Counted from the stretch's first letter, positions 1 to 8,027 are shown. The stretch: DNA of 14,889 nt from Spongiibacteraceae bacterium UBA5047 (GCA_002415025.1 DIBR01000019.1:3491-18379); one strand, 5' to 3'. Numbers and translations are program-made. The notes: generated by a model from the letters alone, not told the origin.

Positions 1-1716
1 ACCTTCCAGATGTCCCAGACCCGTGCCTACCGTACCGGCGGCACCGTGCATATCGTTATCAACAATCAGGTGGGTTTCACCACCAGCTTCCAGGCGGATG
101 CACGTTCCACCGAATACTGTACCGACATCGCCAAAATGGTGCAGGCGCCGATTTTTCACGTCAACGGCGACGACCCTGAAGCCGTACTGTTTGTGAGCCA
201 GCTGGCAGTGGATTTCCGGCAGGAATTCAATAAGGACGTGGTTATCGACCTTATCTGCTACCGCAAACGCGGGCACAACGAGGCAGACGAGCCCTCCGGC
301 ACCCAGCCCTTGATGTACGAGCAGATCAAAAAGCAAAAATCCACTCGCGATCTCTATGCGGCGGCGCTTGCCGACCAGGGCGTGGTGAGCAAGGAAGAAT
401 CTGATCGCATAGAAACAGACTATCGTGCCGCACTTGATGAGGGTAAGCACGTTGTAAAAAGTCTGGTAATGGAACCCAATAGCGGCGTTTTTGTGGATTG
501 GACACCCTATATCGGGCACGACTGGAACGCCCCCGGCGACACCCGTTTTGACAGCAAGCGCTTGCGGGAATTAGCCAGCAATATCAATACGGTATCGGAA
601 GGCTTTCCGCTGCAGCGTCAGGTCAGCAAGATTTACGAGGATCGCCGCAAAATGGCTGCCGGCGCCATGGCGATAAACTGGGGTTTTGCGGAAACGCTGG
701 CCTATGCCACTTTGCTCGACGAAGGTTATGCCGTTCGGCTGACAGGGCAAGACGTGGGCCGTGGCACGTTCTCGCATCGCCATGCAGTTGTGCATAGCCA
801 GAAGGATGGCCACACCTACATTCCCCTGAAAAACCTCGCGCCCGATCAGCCCGCGTTTACTATTCACGACTCCCTGTTGTCGGAAGAAGCCGTGCTGGCG
901 TTTGAATATGGTTACGCGACCACGACGCCTACCAGCCTCGTTATTTGGGAAGCCCAGTTTGGTGATTTCGCCAACGGCGCCCAGGTGGTTATCGACCAGT
1001 TTATCAGTAGCGGCGAATTTAAATGGCAGCGTCTGTGCGGCCTGACCATGCTGCTTCCGCACGGTTACGAAGGGCAGGGGCCGGAGCATTCCTCGGCCAG
1101 GCTCGAACGTTTTATGCAGTTGTGTGCGGAGCACAATATGCAGGTGTGTGTGCCGTCAACGCCCGCGCAGGTGTATCACATGCTGCGCCGCCAGATGATT
1201 CGCCCGATGCGTCGGCCATTGATTGTCATGTCACCCAAGAGCCTGTTGCGTCACAAGGACGCGGTGTCGACCATGGAAGAATTGGCAGACGGTTCGTTTC
1301 AGACAGTTATTGATGAAGTTGATAATCTCGACAAGACCAAGGTCAAGCGACTGGTGCTTTGTAGTGGCAAGGTTTACTACGAGCTGCTGGAAGCGCGCCG
1401 CGCCCACGAGAAGAACGATATCGCAATTGTGCGTCTTGAGCAGTTGTATCCTTTCCCCTACGACCGTCTCAAAGAGGTTATTGGTCACTACCCGAATCTG
1501 AAAAAGGTGGTGTGGTGTCAGGAAGAGCCGCGCAACCAGGGGGCCTGGTACAACAGCCGTCACCGCATGTTGCGCGTTGTTCACAGCTTCCGCCCTGACC
1601 GGAACCTGTTGCTCGGGTACGTCGGGCGCGACCCCTCAGCTTCGCCGGCGGCGGGTTATACGGCGCTGCATATTGAAGAACAGACGCGCTTTATTCATGA
1701 AGCGCTGCGAATCTAG
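1..1716 (+). CDS. sucA: 2-oxoglutarate dehydrogenase E1 component (SucA), 3' part only
   Basis: Thiamine-diphosphate-dependent E1 subunit of the 2-oxoglutarate dehydrogenase complex. It decarboxylates 2-oxoglutarate and passes the succinyl group to the lipoyl arm of SucB. The reading frame is open from base 1, so the gene enters from the left; 571 of about 930-945 family residues are present. The residues at 61-66 are the NN pair that ends the ThDP-binding GD...NN motif; the GD half lies outside the window. Further family landmarks are GHNEADEPS (271-297), GRGTFSHRHAVVH (757-795), WEAQFGDFANGAQ (about 946-984) and LPHGYEGQGPEHSS (1054-1095). The sequence reads almost continuously alongside recalled E. 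coli SucA up to the C-terminus. sucB starts 52 bp downstream with no terminator between, so the two are probably co-transcribed. The product acts in the cytoplasm. Identity is very secure; only the truncation limits the annotation. Confidence 0.97.
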   Translation, partial: TFQMSQTRAYRTGGTVHIVINNQVGFTTSFQADARSTEYCTDIAKMVQAPIFHVNGDDPEAVLFVSQLAVDFRQEFNKDVVIDLICYRKRGHNEADEPSGTQPLMYEQIKKQKSTRDLYAAALADQGVVSKEESDRIETDYRAALDEGKHVVKSLVMEPNSGVFVDWTPYIGHDWNAPGDTRFDSKRLRELASNINTVSEGFPLQRQVSKIYEDRRKMAAGAMAINWGFAETLAYATLLDEGYAVRLTGQDVGRGTFSHRHAVVHSQKDGHTYIPLKNLAPDQPAFTIHDSLLSEEAVLAFEYGYATTTPTSLVIWEAQFGDFANGAQVVIDQFISSGEFKWQRLCGLTMLLPHGYEGQGPEHSSARLERFMQLCAEHNMQVCVPSTPAQVYHMLRRQMIRPMRRPLIVMSPKSLLRHKDAVSTMEELADGSFQTVIDEVDNLDKTKVKRLVLCSGKVYYELLEARRAHEKNDIAIVRLEQLYPFPYDRLKEVIGHYPNLKKVVWCQEEPRNQGAWYNSRHRMLRVVHSFRPDRNLLLGYVGRDPSASPAAGYTALHIEEQTRFIHEALRI

Positions 1717-1768
1717 CTAGGCAACACTGACCGCTATTATTGAAAGTATTAGTCAATAAGGAATACTC

Positions 1769-3010
1769 ATGACAATTGACATCAAGGCACCCACATTTCC
1801 CGAGTCAGTGGCAGACGGCTCCATCGCAACCTGGCACAAACAGCCGGGCGAAGCAGTATCCCGAGATGAGCTGCTGGTCGATATTGAAACGGACAAAGTA
1901 GTACTCGAAGTGGTGGCGCCCGCCGATGGCGTACTCAAGGAAATTGTGAAGGGCGAAGGCGAAACCGTTCTCAGCGACGAAGTCATTGGTCGCTTTGAAG
2001 AGGGCGGGGAAGCGACGGCCAGCTCCGGGCAGGATAAGTCCGAACCGGCTGCCAGCAACAAAGCCGAAGCGAAAGGCGATGACAATAGCAGTGATGATCC
2101 GCGGATCAGCCCTGCGGCGCGCAAGATGATCGATGAAAACAATCTTGAAGCCAACACCATCAGCGGTACCGGCAAGGGTGGCCTGATTACCAAGGAAGAT
2201 GTCGTTGCACACCTGAAAAACCCGAAAGCCAGCGACAAGCCTGCGCCTGCTTCCAAACCTGCGCCTGCTCCTGAAAAAGCCTCTCTGGACAGCTTGATCG
2301 TCGGTGAGCGTGTTGAAAAGCGTGTGCCCATGACCCGCTTGCGTACCCGCATTGCCGAGCGACTGCTGGAAGCCTCGCAAAGCACCGCCATGCTGACCAC
2401 CTTTAACGAGGTCAATATGAAGCCGGTGATGGAGTTGCGCAGCCAGTACAAAGAGTTGTTTGAAAAAACCCACAACGGTACGCGCCTCGGGTTTATGGGA
2501 TTTTTCGTTAAAGCGGCCTGCGAGGCGCTAAAACGCTTTCCTTCCGTGAATGCCTCTATTGATGGTGGTGACATCGTGTATCACGGCTATCAGGATATCG
2601 GCGTCGCGGTTTCCACCGAGAAGGGTTTGGTTGTGCCTGTCTTGCGTGATGCCGATTCACTGGGCCTGGCCAACGTCGAAGACAAAGTGCGTGATTTCGG
2701 TCTGCGTGCCCGCGACGGCAAACTCGGTATTGAAGATATGCAGGGCGGTACGTTCACCATTACCAACGGTGGTGTGTTTGGTTCGTTGCTGTCGACGCCT
2801 ATACTGAATCCGCCGCAAACAGCCATTCTCGGTATGCACAAGATTCAGGACCGGCCAATGGCGGTAAACGGGCAGGTTGAAGTGCTGCCAATGATGTATC
2901 TGGCGCTGTCTTATGACCACCGTCTGATTGACGGTAAAGAGGCCGTACAATTTCTGGTGACCATCAAAGAACTGATCGAAGATCCGGCCCGAATCCTGCT
3001 GGAAATCTAG
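1769..3010 (+). CDS. sucB: Dihydrolipoyllysine succinyltransferase, E2 of the 2-oxoglutarate dehydrogenase complex
   Basis: E2 core of the complex: it receives succinyl on a lipoyl arm and transfers it to CoA. The protein is 413 residues (E. coli 405). Residues 1-77 form one lipoyl domain with the lipoyl-lysine K43 in DIETDKVVLEV. A charged and Ala/Ser-rich linker follows. Residues about 109-149 are the peripheral-subunit-binding domain (DPRISPAARKMI...GGLITKEDV), which docks E3. A second Ala/Pro linker (about 154-171) contains two near-identical KPAPA units. The catalytic acetyltransferase-type domain runs from about residue 182 to the end, with the HRLIDG motif giving H384 and D388. A single lipoyl domain and the QTAILGMHKIQDRP and YDHRLIDGKEAV stretches fit SucB rather than a pyruvate dehydrogenase E2. 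The start is set by AAGGAA at 1758-1763, 5 nt before ATG. Confidence 0.97.
   Translation: MTIDIKAPTFPESVADGSIATWHKQPGEAVSRDELLVDIETDKVVLEVVAPADGVLKEIVKGEGETVLSDEVIGRFEEGGEATASSGQDKSEPAASNKAEAKGDDNSSDDPRISPAARKMIDENNLEANTISGTGKGGLITKEDVVAHLKNPKASDKPAPASKPAPAPEKASLDSLIVGERVEKRVPMTRLRTRIAERLLEASQSTAMLTTFNEVNMKPVMELRSQYKELFEKTHNGTRLGFMGFFVKAACEALKRFPSVNASIDGGDIVYHGYQDIGVAVSTEKGLVVPVLRDADSLGLANVEDKVRDFGLRARDGKLGIEDMQGGTFTITNGGVFGSLLSTPILNPPQTAILGMHKIQDRPMAVNGQVEVLPMMYLALSYDHRLIDGKEAVQFLVTIKELIEDPARILLEI
2237..2272 (+). repeat. 18-bp imperfect tandem repeat coding for the Ala-Pro linker of SucB
   Basis: Two adjacent 18-bp units (2237-2254 and 2255-2272) share the core CCTGCGCCTGCT and encode KPAPAS then KPAPAP. 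They lie in the flexible linker between the subunit-binding and catalytic domains. Such Ala/Pro linkers let the lipoyl arm swing, and slippage in the repeat would change linker length without breaking the frame. Confidence 0.7.
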
Positions 3011-3029
3011 TTGTCATCAGAGAAATCTT

Positions 3030-3049
3030 GCGGCTCCAGGCAGAGCCGC
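3030..3049 (+). other. Stem-loop between sucB and lpd
   Basis: GCGGCTC (3030-3036) pairs perfectly with GAGCCGC (3043-3049) across a 6-nt loop. No T-run follows, so it is not a standard Rho-independent terminator. It lies 20 bp after the sucB stop in the 81-bp gap before lpd. It could act as an mRNA-stability or processing element that sets the E2:E3 ratio; that role is inference only. Confidence 0.5.
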
Positions 3050-3091
3050 CTATTCGCTCGCCCGTGGGGCACAAACGTGAAGGTTTAGAAA

Positions 3092-4525
3092 ATGTCGAAA
3101 TACGATGTGGTAGTCATTGGTTCCGGGCCCGCTGGTTACGTAGCGGCAATTCGCGCAGCGCAGCTGGGTCTGAAAACAGCTTGTATCGAAAAAGGCAAAG
3201 GCAAAAACGGCAAGCCAGCCCACGGCGGTACTTGTCTGAATGTGGGCTGCATCCCCTCAAAAGCCTTGCTCGACTCTACCCACAAGTATGTGGAAGCGGC
3301 TCACGACTTTGCTGCTCACGGCATCACGACAAAGGGCTTGTCTATTGACGTTCCTGCCATGATCAAACGTAAAGATCAGGTGGTTGAACAACTCACGGGT
3401 GGTATTGGCGGCCTGTTTAAGGCGAACGGCGTAACCCCCATCAACGGCGCTGGCAAACTGCTGGCGGGCAAAAAGGTTGAAGTCACCAAGGAAGACGGCA
3501 GCGTTGAAACATTGGAAGCCGAGCACGTCATTATTGCAGCTGGCTCGCTGCCGGTAGAAATTCCGCCGACACCGATTGATCAGGACGTGATAGTTGATTC
3601 CACTGGCGCGCTCGATTTCCAGTCCGTACCCAAGCGATTGGGTGTCATCGGCGCCGGCGTTATCGGTCTTGAATTGGGCAGCGTATGGTCGCGGCTGGGT
3701 AGCGAAGTCGTCGTGATAGAAGCCTTGCCTGATTTCCTGCCAGCGGTAGACAAGCAGATTGCCAAAGAAGCTGCCAAACTGTTTAAAAAGCAGGGTCTGG
3801 ATATTCGTTTGGGTTGTCGGGTGGTTGACAGCAAAACCGCAAAATCTAAAGTCACCGTGACCTACAACGATGGCGACAAGGACGTAAAAGAGACCTTCGA
3901 CAAGTTGATCGTGGCTGTCGGTCGTCGTCCGCAGAGCAAAAACCTGCTGGCTCAGGACAGCGGCGTCAATCTGGATGAGCGCGGCTTTATTTTCGTCAAC
4001 GACTACTGTGAAACCGATGCACCGGGTGTCTATGCCGTGGGTGATATTGTGCGCGGCCCGATGCTGGCGCACAAAGGGTCTGAAGAAGGCGTGATGGTGG
4101 CCGAGCGCATCGCCGGCAAGAAAACCGCCATGAACTACGATTGCATTCCCAGTGTTATATACACCCACCCGGAAGTTGCAGCGGTGGGTAAAACCGAAGA
4201 AGAGCTGAAGGCCGACGGTGTTCCCTACAACGTGGGCACCTTTCCCTTTGTTGCCAGCGGCCGTGCGCTGGCAGCGAACGACTCAGCGGGTATGGTCAAA
4301 ATGCTGGCCCATGCCGAGACCGATCGCATTCTGGGTTGCCACATCATAGGCGCCAGCGCGGCCGACCTGGTACAGCAGGTTGTCATAGCGATGGAGTTTG
4401 GTTCCAGCGCAGAAGATATAGGTTTGACTGTGTTTGGCCATCCGACCCTGTCGGAAGCCGTGCACGAAGCAGCGTTGGCGGTAGCGGGGCACGCTATCCA
4501 TATTCCGAACCGGAAAAAGCGCTAA
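3092..4525 (+). CDS. lpd: Dihydrolipoyl dehydrogenase (E3), LpdG type
   Basis: Flavoprotein that reoxidises dihydrolipoamide with NAD+, serving the 2-oxoglutarate complex and, in related bacteria, also pyruvate dehydrogenase and the glycine cleavage system. It has 477 residues, matching the roughly 478-residue Pseudomonas LpdG. The FAD Rossmann motif is GSGPAG at residues 10-15. The redox disulfide is C48/C53 in GGTCLNVGCIPSK. The NAD motif is GAGVIG at 187-192. The second FAD contact is AVGD with D318. The C-terminal catalytic dyad is H450 and E455 in HPTLSE. A short Lys/Gly-rich insertion (about 34-44) before the disulfide is typical of the LpdG type. ATG at 3092 has GAAGG (3079-3083) 8 nt upstream. 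The position between sucB and sucC matches the Pseudomonas-like order and supports assignment as the E3 of this complex. Confidence 0.96.
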   Translation: MSKYDVVVIGSGPAGYVAAIRAAQLGLKTACIEKGKGKNGKPAHGGTCLNVGCIPSKALLDSTHKYVEAAHDFAAHGITTKGLSIDVPAMIKRKDQVVEQLTGGIGGLFKANGVTPINGAGKLLAGKKVEVTKEDGSVETLEAEHVIIAAGSLPVEIPPTPIDQDVIVDSTGALDFQSVPKRLGVIGAGVIGLELGSVWSRLGSEVVVIEALPDFLPAVDKQIAKEAAKLFKKQGLDIRLGCRVVDSKTAKSKVTVTYNDGDKDVKETFDKLIVAVGRRPQSKNLLAQDSGVNLDERGFIFVNDYCETDAPGVYAVGDIVRGPMLAHKGSEEGVMVAERIAGKKTAMNYDCIPSVIYTHPEVAAVGKTEEELKADGVPYNVGTFPFVASGRALAANDSAGMVKMLAHAETDRILGCHIIGASAADLVQQVVIAMEFGSSAEDIGLTVFGHPTLSEAVHEAALAVAGHAIHIPNRKKR

Positions 4526-4544
4526 CACCAATTCCGGACAGTGA

Positions 4545-4569
4545 AGCGGCGGCCATACTGGCCGCCGCT
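4545..4569 (+). other. Strong GC stem-loop after lpd, no T-run
   Basis: AGCGGCGGCC (4545-4554) and GGCCGCCGCT (4560-4569) form a perfect 10-bp stem with a 5-nt ATACT loop, beginning 19 bp after the lpd stop. It is followed by GTGCTATCC rather than thymines, so it is unlikely to stop transcription alone. It could protect the 3' end of the sucAB-lpd message or slow RNA polymerase. Confidence 0.55.
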
Positions 4570-4638
4570 GTGCTATCCAGAATACGGGGGAGGGGCCTGT
4601 CGTCTGCTCAAAAAACGATCAGATGGCCGGGCTTTAAT

Positions 4639-4667
4639 TTGCGGTAACCCGTAAATTCAGGGACAAT
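4639..4667 (+). promoter_or_regulatory. Possible sigma-70 promoter for sucCD
   Basis: TTGCGG (4639-4644) and GACAAT (4662-4667) are separated by 17 bp, about 105 bp upstream of sucC. Each hexamer matches four of six consensus bases. The long lpd-sucC gap makes a separate promoter plausible, but the match is modest and unverified. Confidence 0.28.
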
Positions 4668-4675
4668 ACGCGCCC

Positions 4676-4702
4676 AAATTTTGCGGGTTTCGCAATATTT
4701 TT
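4676..4702 (+). terminator. Possible weak terminator or attenuator upstream of sucC
   Basis: AAATTTTGCG (4676-4685) pairs with CGCAATATTT (4691-4700), with one T-T mismatch and a 5-nt GGTTT loop. The right arm runs into a T-rich tract ending at 4702. The GC core is only about four pairs, so termination would be weak. It sits 70 bp before sucC, downstream of the candidate promoter, where it could act as an attenuator. It may also be a chance A/T palindrome. Confidence 0.3.
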
Positions 4703-4771
4703 GAGGGAGCAGGTCACACACTGACAGGTAGCGATCTGCTTTACGTTCCACAGACCGAGACGGTATAAATC

Positions 4772-5935
4772 ATGAACCTTCACGAGTACCAGGGCAAACA
4801 ACTCTTTGCCGAGTACGGCCTGCCTGTATCCAAGGGTTTTGCCTGCGATACACCAGAGGAAGCAGTAGAAGCGGCCAAGAAAATTGGCGGAGATCAGTGG
4901 GTAGTTAAAGCACAGGTTCACGCCGGTGGCCGCGGTAAAGCGGGCGGTGTGAAGCTGGTTAGCAAACCCGAAGAAATCAAAGCCTTTGCCGAGCAGTGGC
5001 TGGGCAAAAACCTGGTGACCTATCAGACCGACGAAAACGGTCAGCCGGTAGCAAAAATTCTGGTAGAAAGCTGCACTGATATTGATCAAGAGCTTTATCT
5101 GGGCGCAGTTGTTGACCGCTCAACGCGTAAAATCGTTTTCATGGCGTCGACCGAAGGCGGTGTAGAAATCGAGAAAGTTGCAGAAGAGACTCCAGAGAAG
5201 ATTCTCAAGGCAATTGTTGATCCGCTGACGGGCGCGCAGCCTTATCAGGGCCGTGAGCTCGCATTCAAACTGGGCCTGAACGGCGTTCAGGTAAAGCAGT
5301 TCGTAAACATCTTCCTAGGCCTGGCCAAACTGTTTCAGGAAAAAGATCTGGCTCTGCTGGAAATCAACCCGCTGGTTATTACCACCGAAGGCAACCTGCA
5401 CTGCCTGGATGCCAAGCTCGGCATCGACAGCAATGCCATGTACCGCCAACCGCAACTGAAAGAAATGCATGACCCCTCTCAGGAAGACGAGCGCGAAGCG
5501 CACGCGGCCAAGTGGGAGCTCAACTACGTTGCTCTCGACGGCAACATCGGCTGCATGGTTAATGGCGCCGGTTTGGCCATGGGTACTATGGATATTGTCA
5601 AGCTGCACGGTGGTGCTCCGGCCAACTTCCTCGACGTGGGCGGCGGTGCAACCAAAGAGCGCGTATCCGAAGCGTTCAAAATCATCCTCTCTGACGATAG
5701 TGTTAAAGCCGTTCTGGTTAACATTTTCGGCGGCATTGTTCGCTGCGACCTGATCGCCGAAGGCATCATCGGTGCCGTTGAACAAGTGGGCGTTAAAGTA
5801 CCGGTTGTTGTTCGTCTCGAAGGTAACAACGCTGATCTTGGTACCAAGCTGCTGGCTGAATCCGGTCTCAACATTATCGCTGCCAACGGCTTGACCGAAG
5901 CTGCAGATGCAGTTGTTAAAGCGGCGGAGGGTTAA
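4772..5935 (+). CDS. sucC: Succinyl-CoA synthetase (ADP-forming) subunit beta
   Basis: Beta subunit of the enzyme that converts succinyl-CoA plus NDP and phosphate to succinate, CoA and NTP. The protein is 387 residues (E. coli 388). Residues 1 to about 235 form the ATP-grasp nucleotide-binding domain, beginning MNLHEYQGKQLFAEYGLP. E197, N199 and D213 fall at the same numbers as E. coli residues implicated in catalysis and Mg2+ binding. The C-terminal ligase-CoA domain includes NFLDVGGGA and NIFGGIVRCDLIAEGI. The ribosome-binding site is weak: only a GAG-like stretch near 4757-4763 before ATG. The start is nevertheless clear because the product begins exactly where the family begins. The gene lies 246 bp after lpd and 3 bp before sucD. 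It is probably co-translated with sucD, which keeps the two subunits equimolar. Confidence 0.97.
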   Translation: MNLHEYQGKQLFAEYGLPVSKGFACDTPEEAVEAAKKIGGDQWVVKAQVHAGGRGKAGGVKLVSKPEEIKAFAEQWLGKNLVTYQTDENGQPVAKILVESCTDIDQELYLGAVVDRSTRKIVFMASTEGGVEIEKVAEETPEKILKAIVDPLTGAQPYQGRELAFKLGLNGVQVKQFVNIFLGLAKLFQEKDLALLEINPLVITTEGNLHCLDAKLGIDSNAMYRQPQLKEMHDPSQEDEREAHAAKWELNYVALDGNIGCMVNGAGLAMGTMDIVKLHGGAPANFLDVGGGATKERVSEAFKIILSDDSVKAVLVNIFGGIVRCDLIAEGIIGAVEQVGVKVPVVVRLEGNNADLGTKLLAESGLNIIAANGLTEAADAVVKAAEG

Positions 5936-5938
5936 TCA

Positions 5939-6811
5939 ATGAGTATTTTAATCAACAAAGACACTAAAGTTATCTGTCAGGGTTTCACCGGCTCACAGGG
6001 TACATTTCACTCCGAGCAAGCCATTGCCTACGGCACCAAAATGGTCGGTGGGGTAACACCGGGTAAAGGTGGTCAGGAGCATCTGGGCCTGCCGGTTTTC
6101 AATACCGTTGCCGATGCAGTAGCGGCCACCGGCGCAGAGGCTTCGGTTATTTACGTACCGGCGCCTTTTTGTAAAGACTCGATTCTTGAAGCGGCCAACG
6201 GCGGCATCAAGCTGATCGTTTGTATTACCGAAGGCATTCCGACGCTGGATATGCTCGAGTGTAAAGTGAAGTGTGACGAGCTGGGCGTGCGCCTGATTGG
6301 CCCGAACTGCCCAGGTGTGATCACTCCCGGCGAATGCAAAATCGGCATTATGCCCGGCCACATTCACTTGCCCGGCAGAGTCGGCATCGTGTCGCGTTCG
6401 GGTACATTGACCTATGAAGCGGTCAAGCAAACTACAGACGCAGGCTTTGGTCAGTCTACCTGTGTGGGTATTGGTGGCGACCCGATTCCGGGCTCCAACT
6501 TTATCGACATTCTGGAAATGTTCCAGAACGACGAGAAAACCGAAGCGATTGTGATGATCGGTGAAATTGGCGGTACTGCAGAAGAAGAAGCTGCAGCCTA
6601 CATCAAAGCCAATGTAACCAAGCCTGTTGTCTCTTACATTGCGGGCGTAACTGCGCCAGCGGGTAAGCGTATGGGCCACGCCGGCGCGATTATCTCCGGT
6701 GGCAAGGGCACAGCAGACGAGAAGTTTGCAGCATTGCAGGACGCGGGTGTTAAAACCGTACGTTCACTGGCTGATATCGGCAAGGCACTGCAGGAAGTGA
6801 CTGGCTGGTAA
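5939..6811 (+). CDS. sucD: Succinyl-CoA synthetase subunit alpha
   Basis: Alpha subunit of succinyl-CoA synthetase; it binds CoA and carries the transient phosphohistidine. The protein is 290 residues (E. coli 289). The N-terminal CoA-binding Rossmann domain contains GFTGSQGTFHSEQAI. GPNCPGVITPGE starts at residue 121. The phosphorylated histidine is H247 in KRMGHAGAIISGGKG (E. coli H246). The ribosome-binding site GGAGG (5926-5930) lies inside the last codons of sucC, 8 nt before ATG, so translation of the two genes is tightly coupled. A canonical Rho-independent terminator begins 21 bp after the stop codon and closes the TCA-cycle block. Identity is secure. Confidence 0.97.
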   Translation: MSILINKDTKVICQGFTGSQGTFHSEQAIAYGTKMVGGVTPGKGGQEHLGLPVFNTVADAVAATGAEASVIYVPAPFCKDSILEAANGGIKLIVCITEGIPTLDMLECKVKCDELGVRLIGPNCPGVITPGECKIGIMPGHIHLPGRVGIVSRSGTLTYEAVKQTTDAGFGQSTCVGIGGDPIPGSNFIDILEMFQNDEKTEAIVMIGEIGGTAEEEAAAYIKANVTKPVVSYIAGVTAPAGKRMGHAGAIISGGKGTADEKFAALQDAGVKTVRSLADIGKALQEVTGW

Positions 6812-6832
6812 ATTCGGCAGAAGCTGGAGAAG

Positions 6833-6855
6833 AGGCGGCTTAGGCCGCCTTTTTT
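6833..6855 (+). terminator. Rho-independent terminator of the suc operon
   Basis: AGGCGGC (6833-6839), loop TTAG, GCCGCCT (6844-6850), followed by six thymines (6850-6855). This is a textbook terminator starting 21 bp after sucD. Confidence 0.92.
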
Positions 6856-7017
6856 CGTTTCGCTCGATATTTGGGTTGATCGCCGTGTTTCTGTGCTCCG
6901 GTCTCCTCTAACGTTATTGCTGTGTAGCTGTTAAGATCGAAGCAAGCGTCTGCTGAGCCGGCTCTGGTGCTCTTGCAGATATACCCGATAACGCGGCTTG
7001 CGGTATCCAGCCTGGCT

Positions 7018-7788
7018 ATGAACGTGTCCCCTTCAACAACGAGTACTACTGCGCCTATCGACCCGCTGGTGTCCATTCGGCAACTTCAGGCCTGTCGTAT
7101 TCTGGTGATTAACAGCAAGGGTGGGGCGGGCAAGACTACCGTGGCAACCAATCTGGCGGCGTGGCTGGCGGCTCGCGGTGATGCTACCCTGCTAATTGAC
7201 GCAGACCCGCAAGCCTCCGCCCACCTTTGGCTTAAATCCCGCAATACCACTTTGCCCCGGGTGTACGGGGTGCACGTTGACGAGACCTCTAAAAACACGC
7301 GCGCGTTTCAGTGGCGGGCACCCAAATCAACCCGCTGGTTGATTACAGATTCGCCCCCGGGTCTGAAAGGCGCAGATTTGAACGATATGGTTGCCGACCA
7401 CGATGTGCTGGTTATTCCGGTATTAGCGTCGGATATAGATATTCGTGCCAGCGCCCGGTTCATCGGGGAGCTGCTGTTAACGCCAATCATGCGCCACAAG
7501 CGAAGGCCCGTGGCAGTAGTCGCCAACCGTGTAAAACGCGGAACCAAGGCCTGGAGCCGGTTGCAGAAGTTTTTGAGCAGCTTGAACATTCCCTATCCGT
7601 CGACTTTTCGGGATACCCAGAATTATGTCAACGCCTTCGTCGAGGGCAGGGGTATTACGGATTATCCGCCTCACAAGAGCCATATCAAGGATCAGCAGGA
7701 TTGGCGGCTATTGCTTGAATGGTTGCTCGCCCAGAGCGAAGCTCTACGTCCGCCGGATGCCAGTGGCGGGAGGGAGGTCGGCGAGTAG
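7018..7788 (+). CDS. Orphan ParA/MinD-family ATPase
   Basis: Deviant-Walker ATPase of 256 residues from ATG 7018. ParA relatives dimerise on ATP, bind DNA or membrane, and position cargo such as plasmids, chromosomes or chemoreceptor arrays. The deviant Walker A is NSKGGAGKTT, with signature lysine K34 and P-loop lysine K39, followed by LLIDADPQASAHLW (Walker A'). A Walker B-like segment reads WLITDSPPG. No ParB/CTP-switch or helix-turn-helix partner lies nearby; the neighbours are sucD and a permease. The start is uncertain: ATG 7018 has no clear ribosome-binding site, a GTG at 6967 would add 17 residues, and a GTG at 7069 would place the P-loop nearer the N-terminus. The Ser/Thr-rich first 12 residues are poorly family-like. 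The cargo is unknown. Assignment to the ParA superfamily is firm; function is not. Confidence 0.85.
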   Translation: MNVSPSTTSTTAPIDPLVSIRQLQACRILVINSKGGAGKTTVATNLAAWLAARGDATLLIDADPQASAHLWLKSRNTTLPRVYGVHVDETSKNTRAFQWRAPKSTRWLITDSPPGLKGADLNDMVADHDVLVIPVLASDIDIRASARFIGELLLTPIMRHKRRPVAVVANRVKRGTKAWSRLQKFLSSLNIPYPSTFRDTQNYVNAFVEGRGITDYPPHKSHIKDQQDWRLLLEWLLAQSEALRPPDASGGREVGE

Positions 7789-7832
7789 CCCGCTGTCGAC
7801 AAGGGTAGCCTTGCGTCATGGCAAAAATATCC

Positions 7833-7861
7833 TTGTGCAATCTTCGTCGCTGACTTACGAT
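7833..7861 (+). promoter_or_regulatory. Possible promoter for a small RNA or leader
   Basis: TTGTGC (7833-7838) and TACGAT (7856-7861) are spaced by 17 bp in the gap after the ParA-like gene. Transcription from here would start near 7868 and end at the palindromic terminator at about 8027, giving a transcript of about 160 nt. The hexamers match consensus at four positions each, so this is only suggestive. Confidence 0.27.
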
Positions 7862-7998
7862 CAAACCTGTTCAATAATTTTGTGAAATACAAACCGACCA
7901 TGATTCAACTTCATTCCATGAAATGTGCGGCAATTTGCTGGTTTGTGCGACCGGTGAACCCTGTCTGCGCGTCTGGATGAAGAGTCAATAATTTCATT

Positions 7999-8027
7999 AA
8001 AAGGCCGCAGAATTCTGCGGCCTTTTT
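7999..8027. terminator. Bidirectional terminator built on a 24-bp perfect palindrome
   Basis: Bases 8001-8024 are a perfect inverted repeat with arms AAGGCCGCAGAA and TTCTGCGGCCTT. Four adenines precede the GC stem (7999-8002) and five thymines follow it (8023-8027), so it could stop transcription on both strands. It lies 210 bp after the ParA-like stop and 46 bp before the permease start. It therefore ends whatever is transcribed across 7789-8000. Confidence 0.85.

Noticed and set aside
3257..4168. Long (303-codon) minus-strand open frame inside lpd
   Set aside because: It lies wholly within an unmistakable gene, and its codon pattern mirrors the sense strand.
4764..4769. TATAAA just before sucC as a -10 box
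   Set aside because: It ends 2 bp before the ATG, which would give an almost leaderless transcript, and no -35 stands at the right distance.
6840..7076. 78-codon open frame on the minus strand overlapping the sucD terminator and the start of the ParA-like gene
   Set aside because: It ends inside the terminator hairpin, lacks family features and overlaps a convincing gene.
7900..7980. 26-codon open frame starting MIQLHSMKCAAICWF and ending 20 bp before the palindromic terminator
   Set aside because: No ribosome-binding site, no recognisable signal, and such short frames arise by chance; kept only as a note within the small-RNA candidate.
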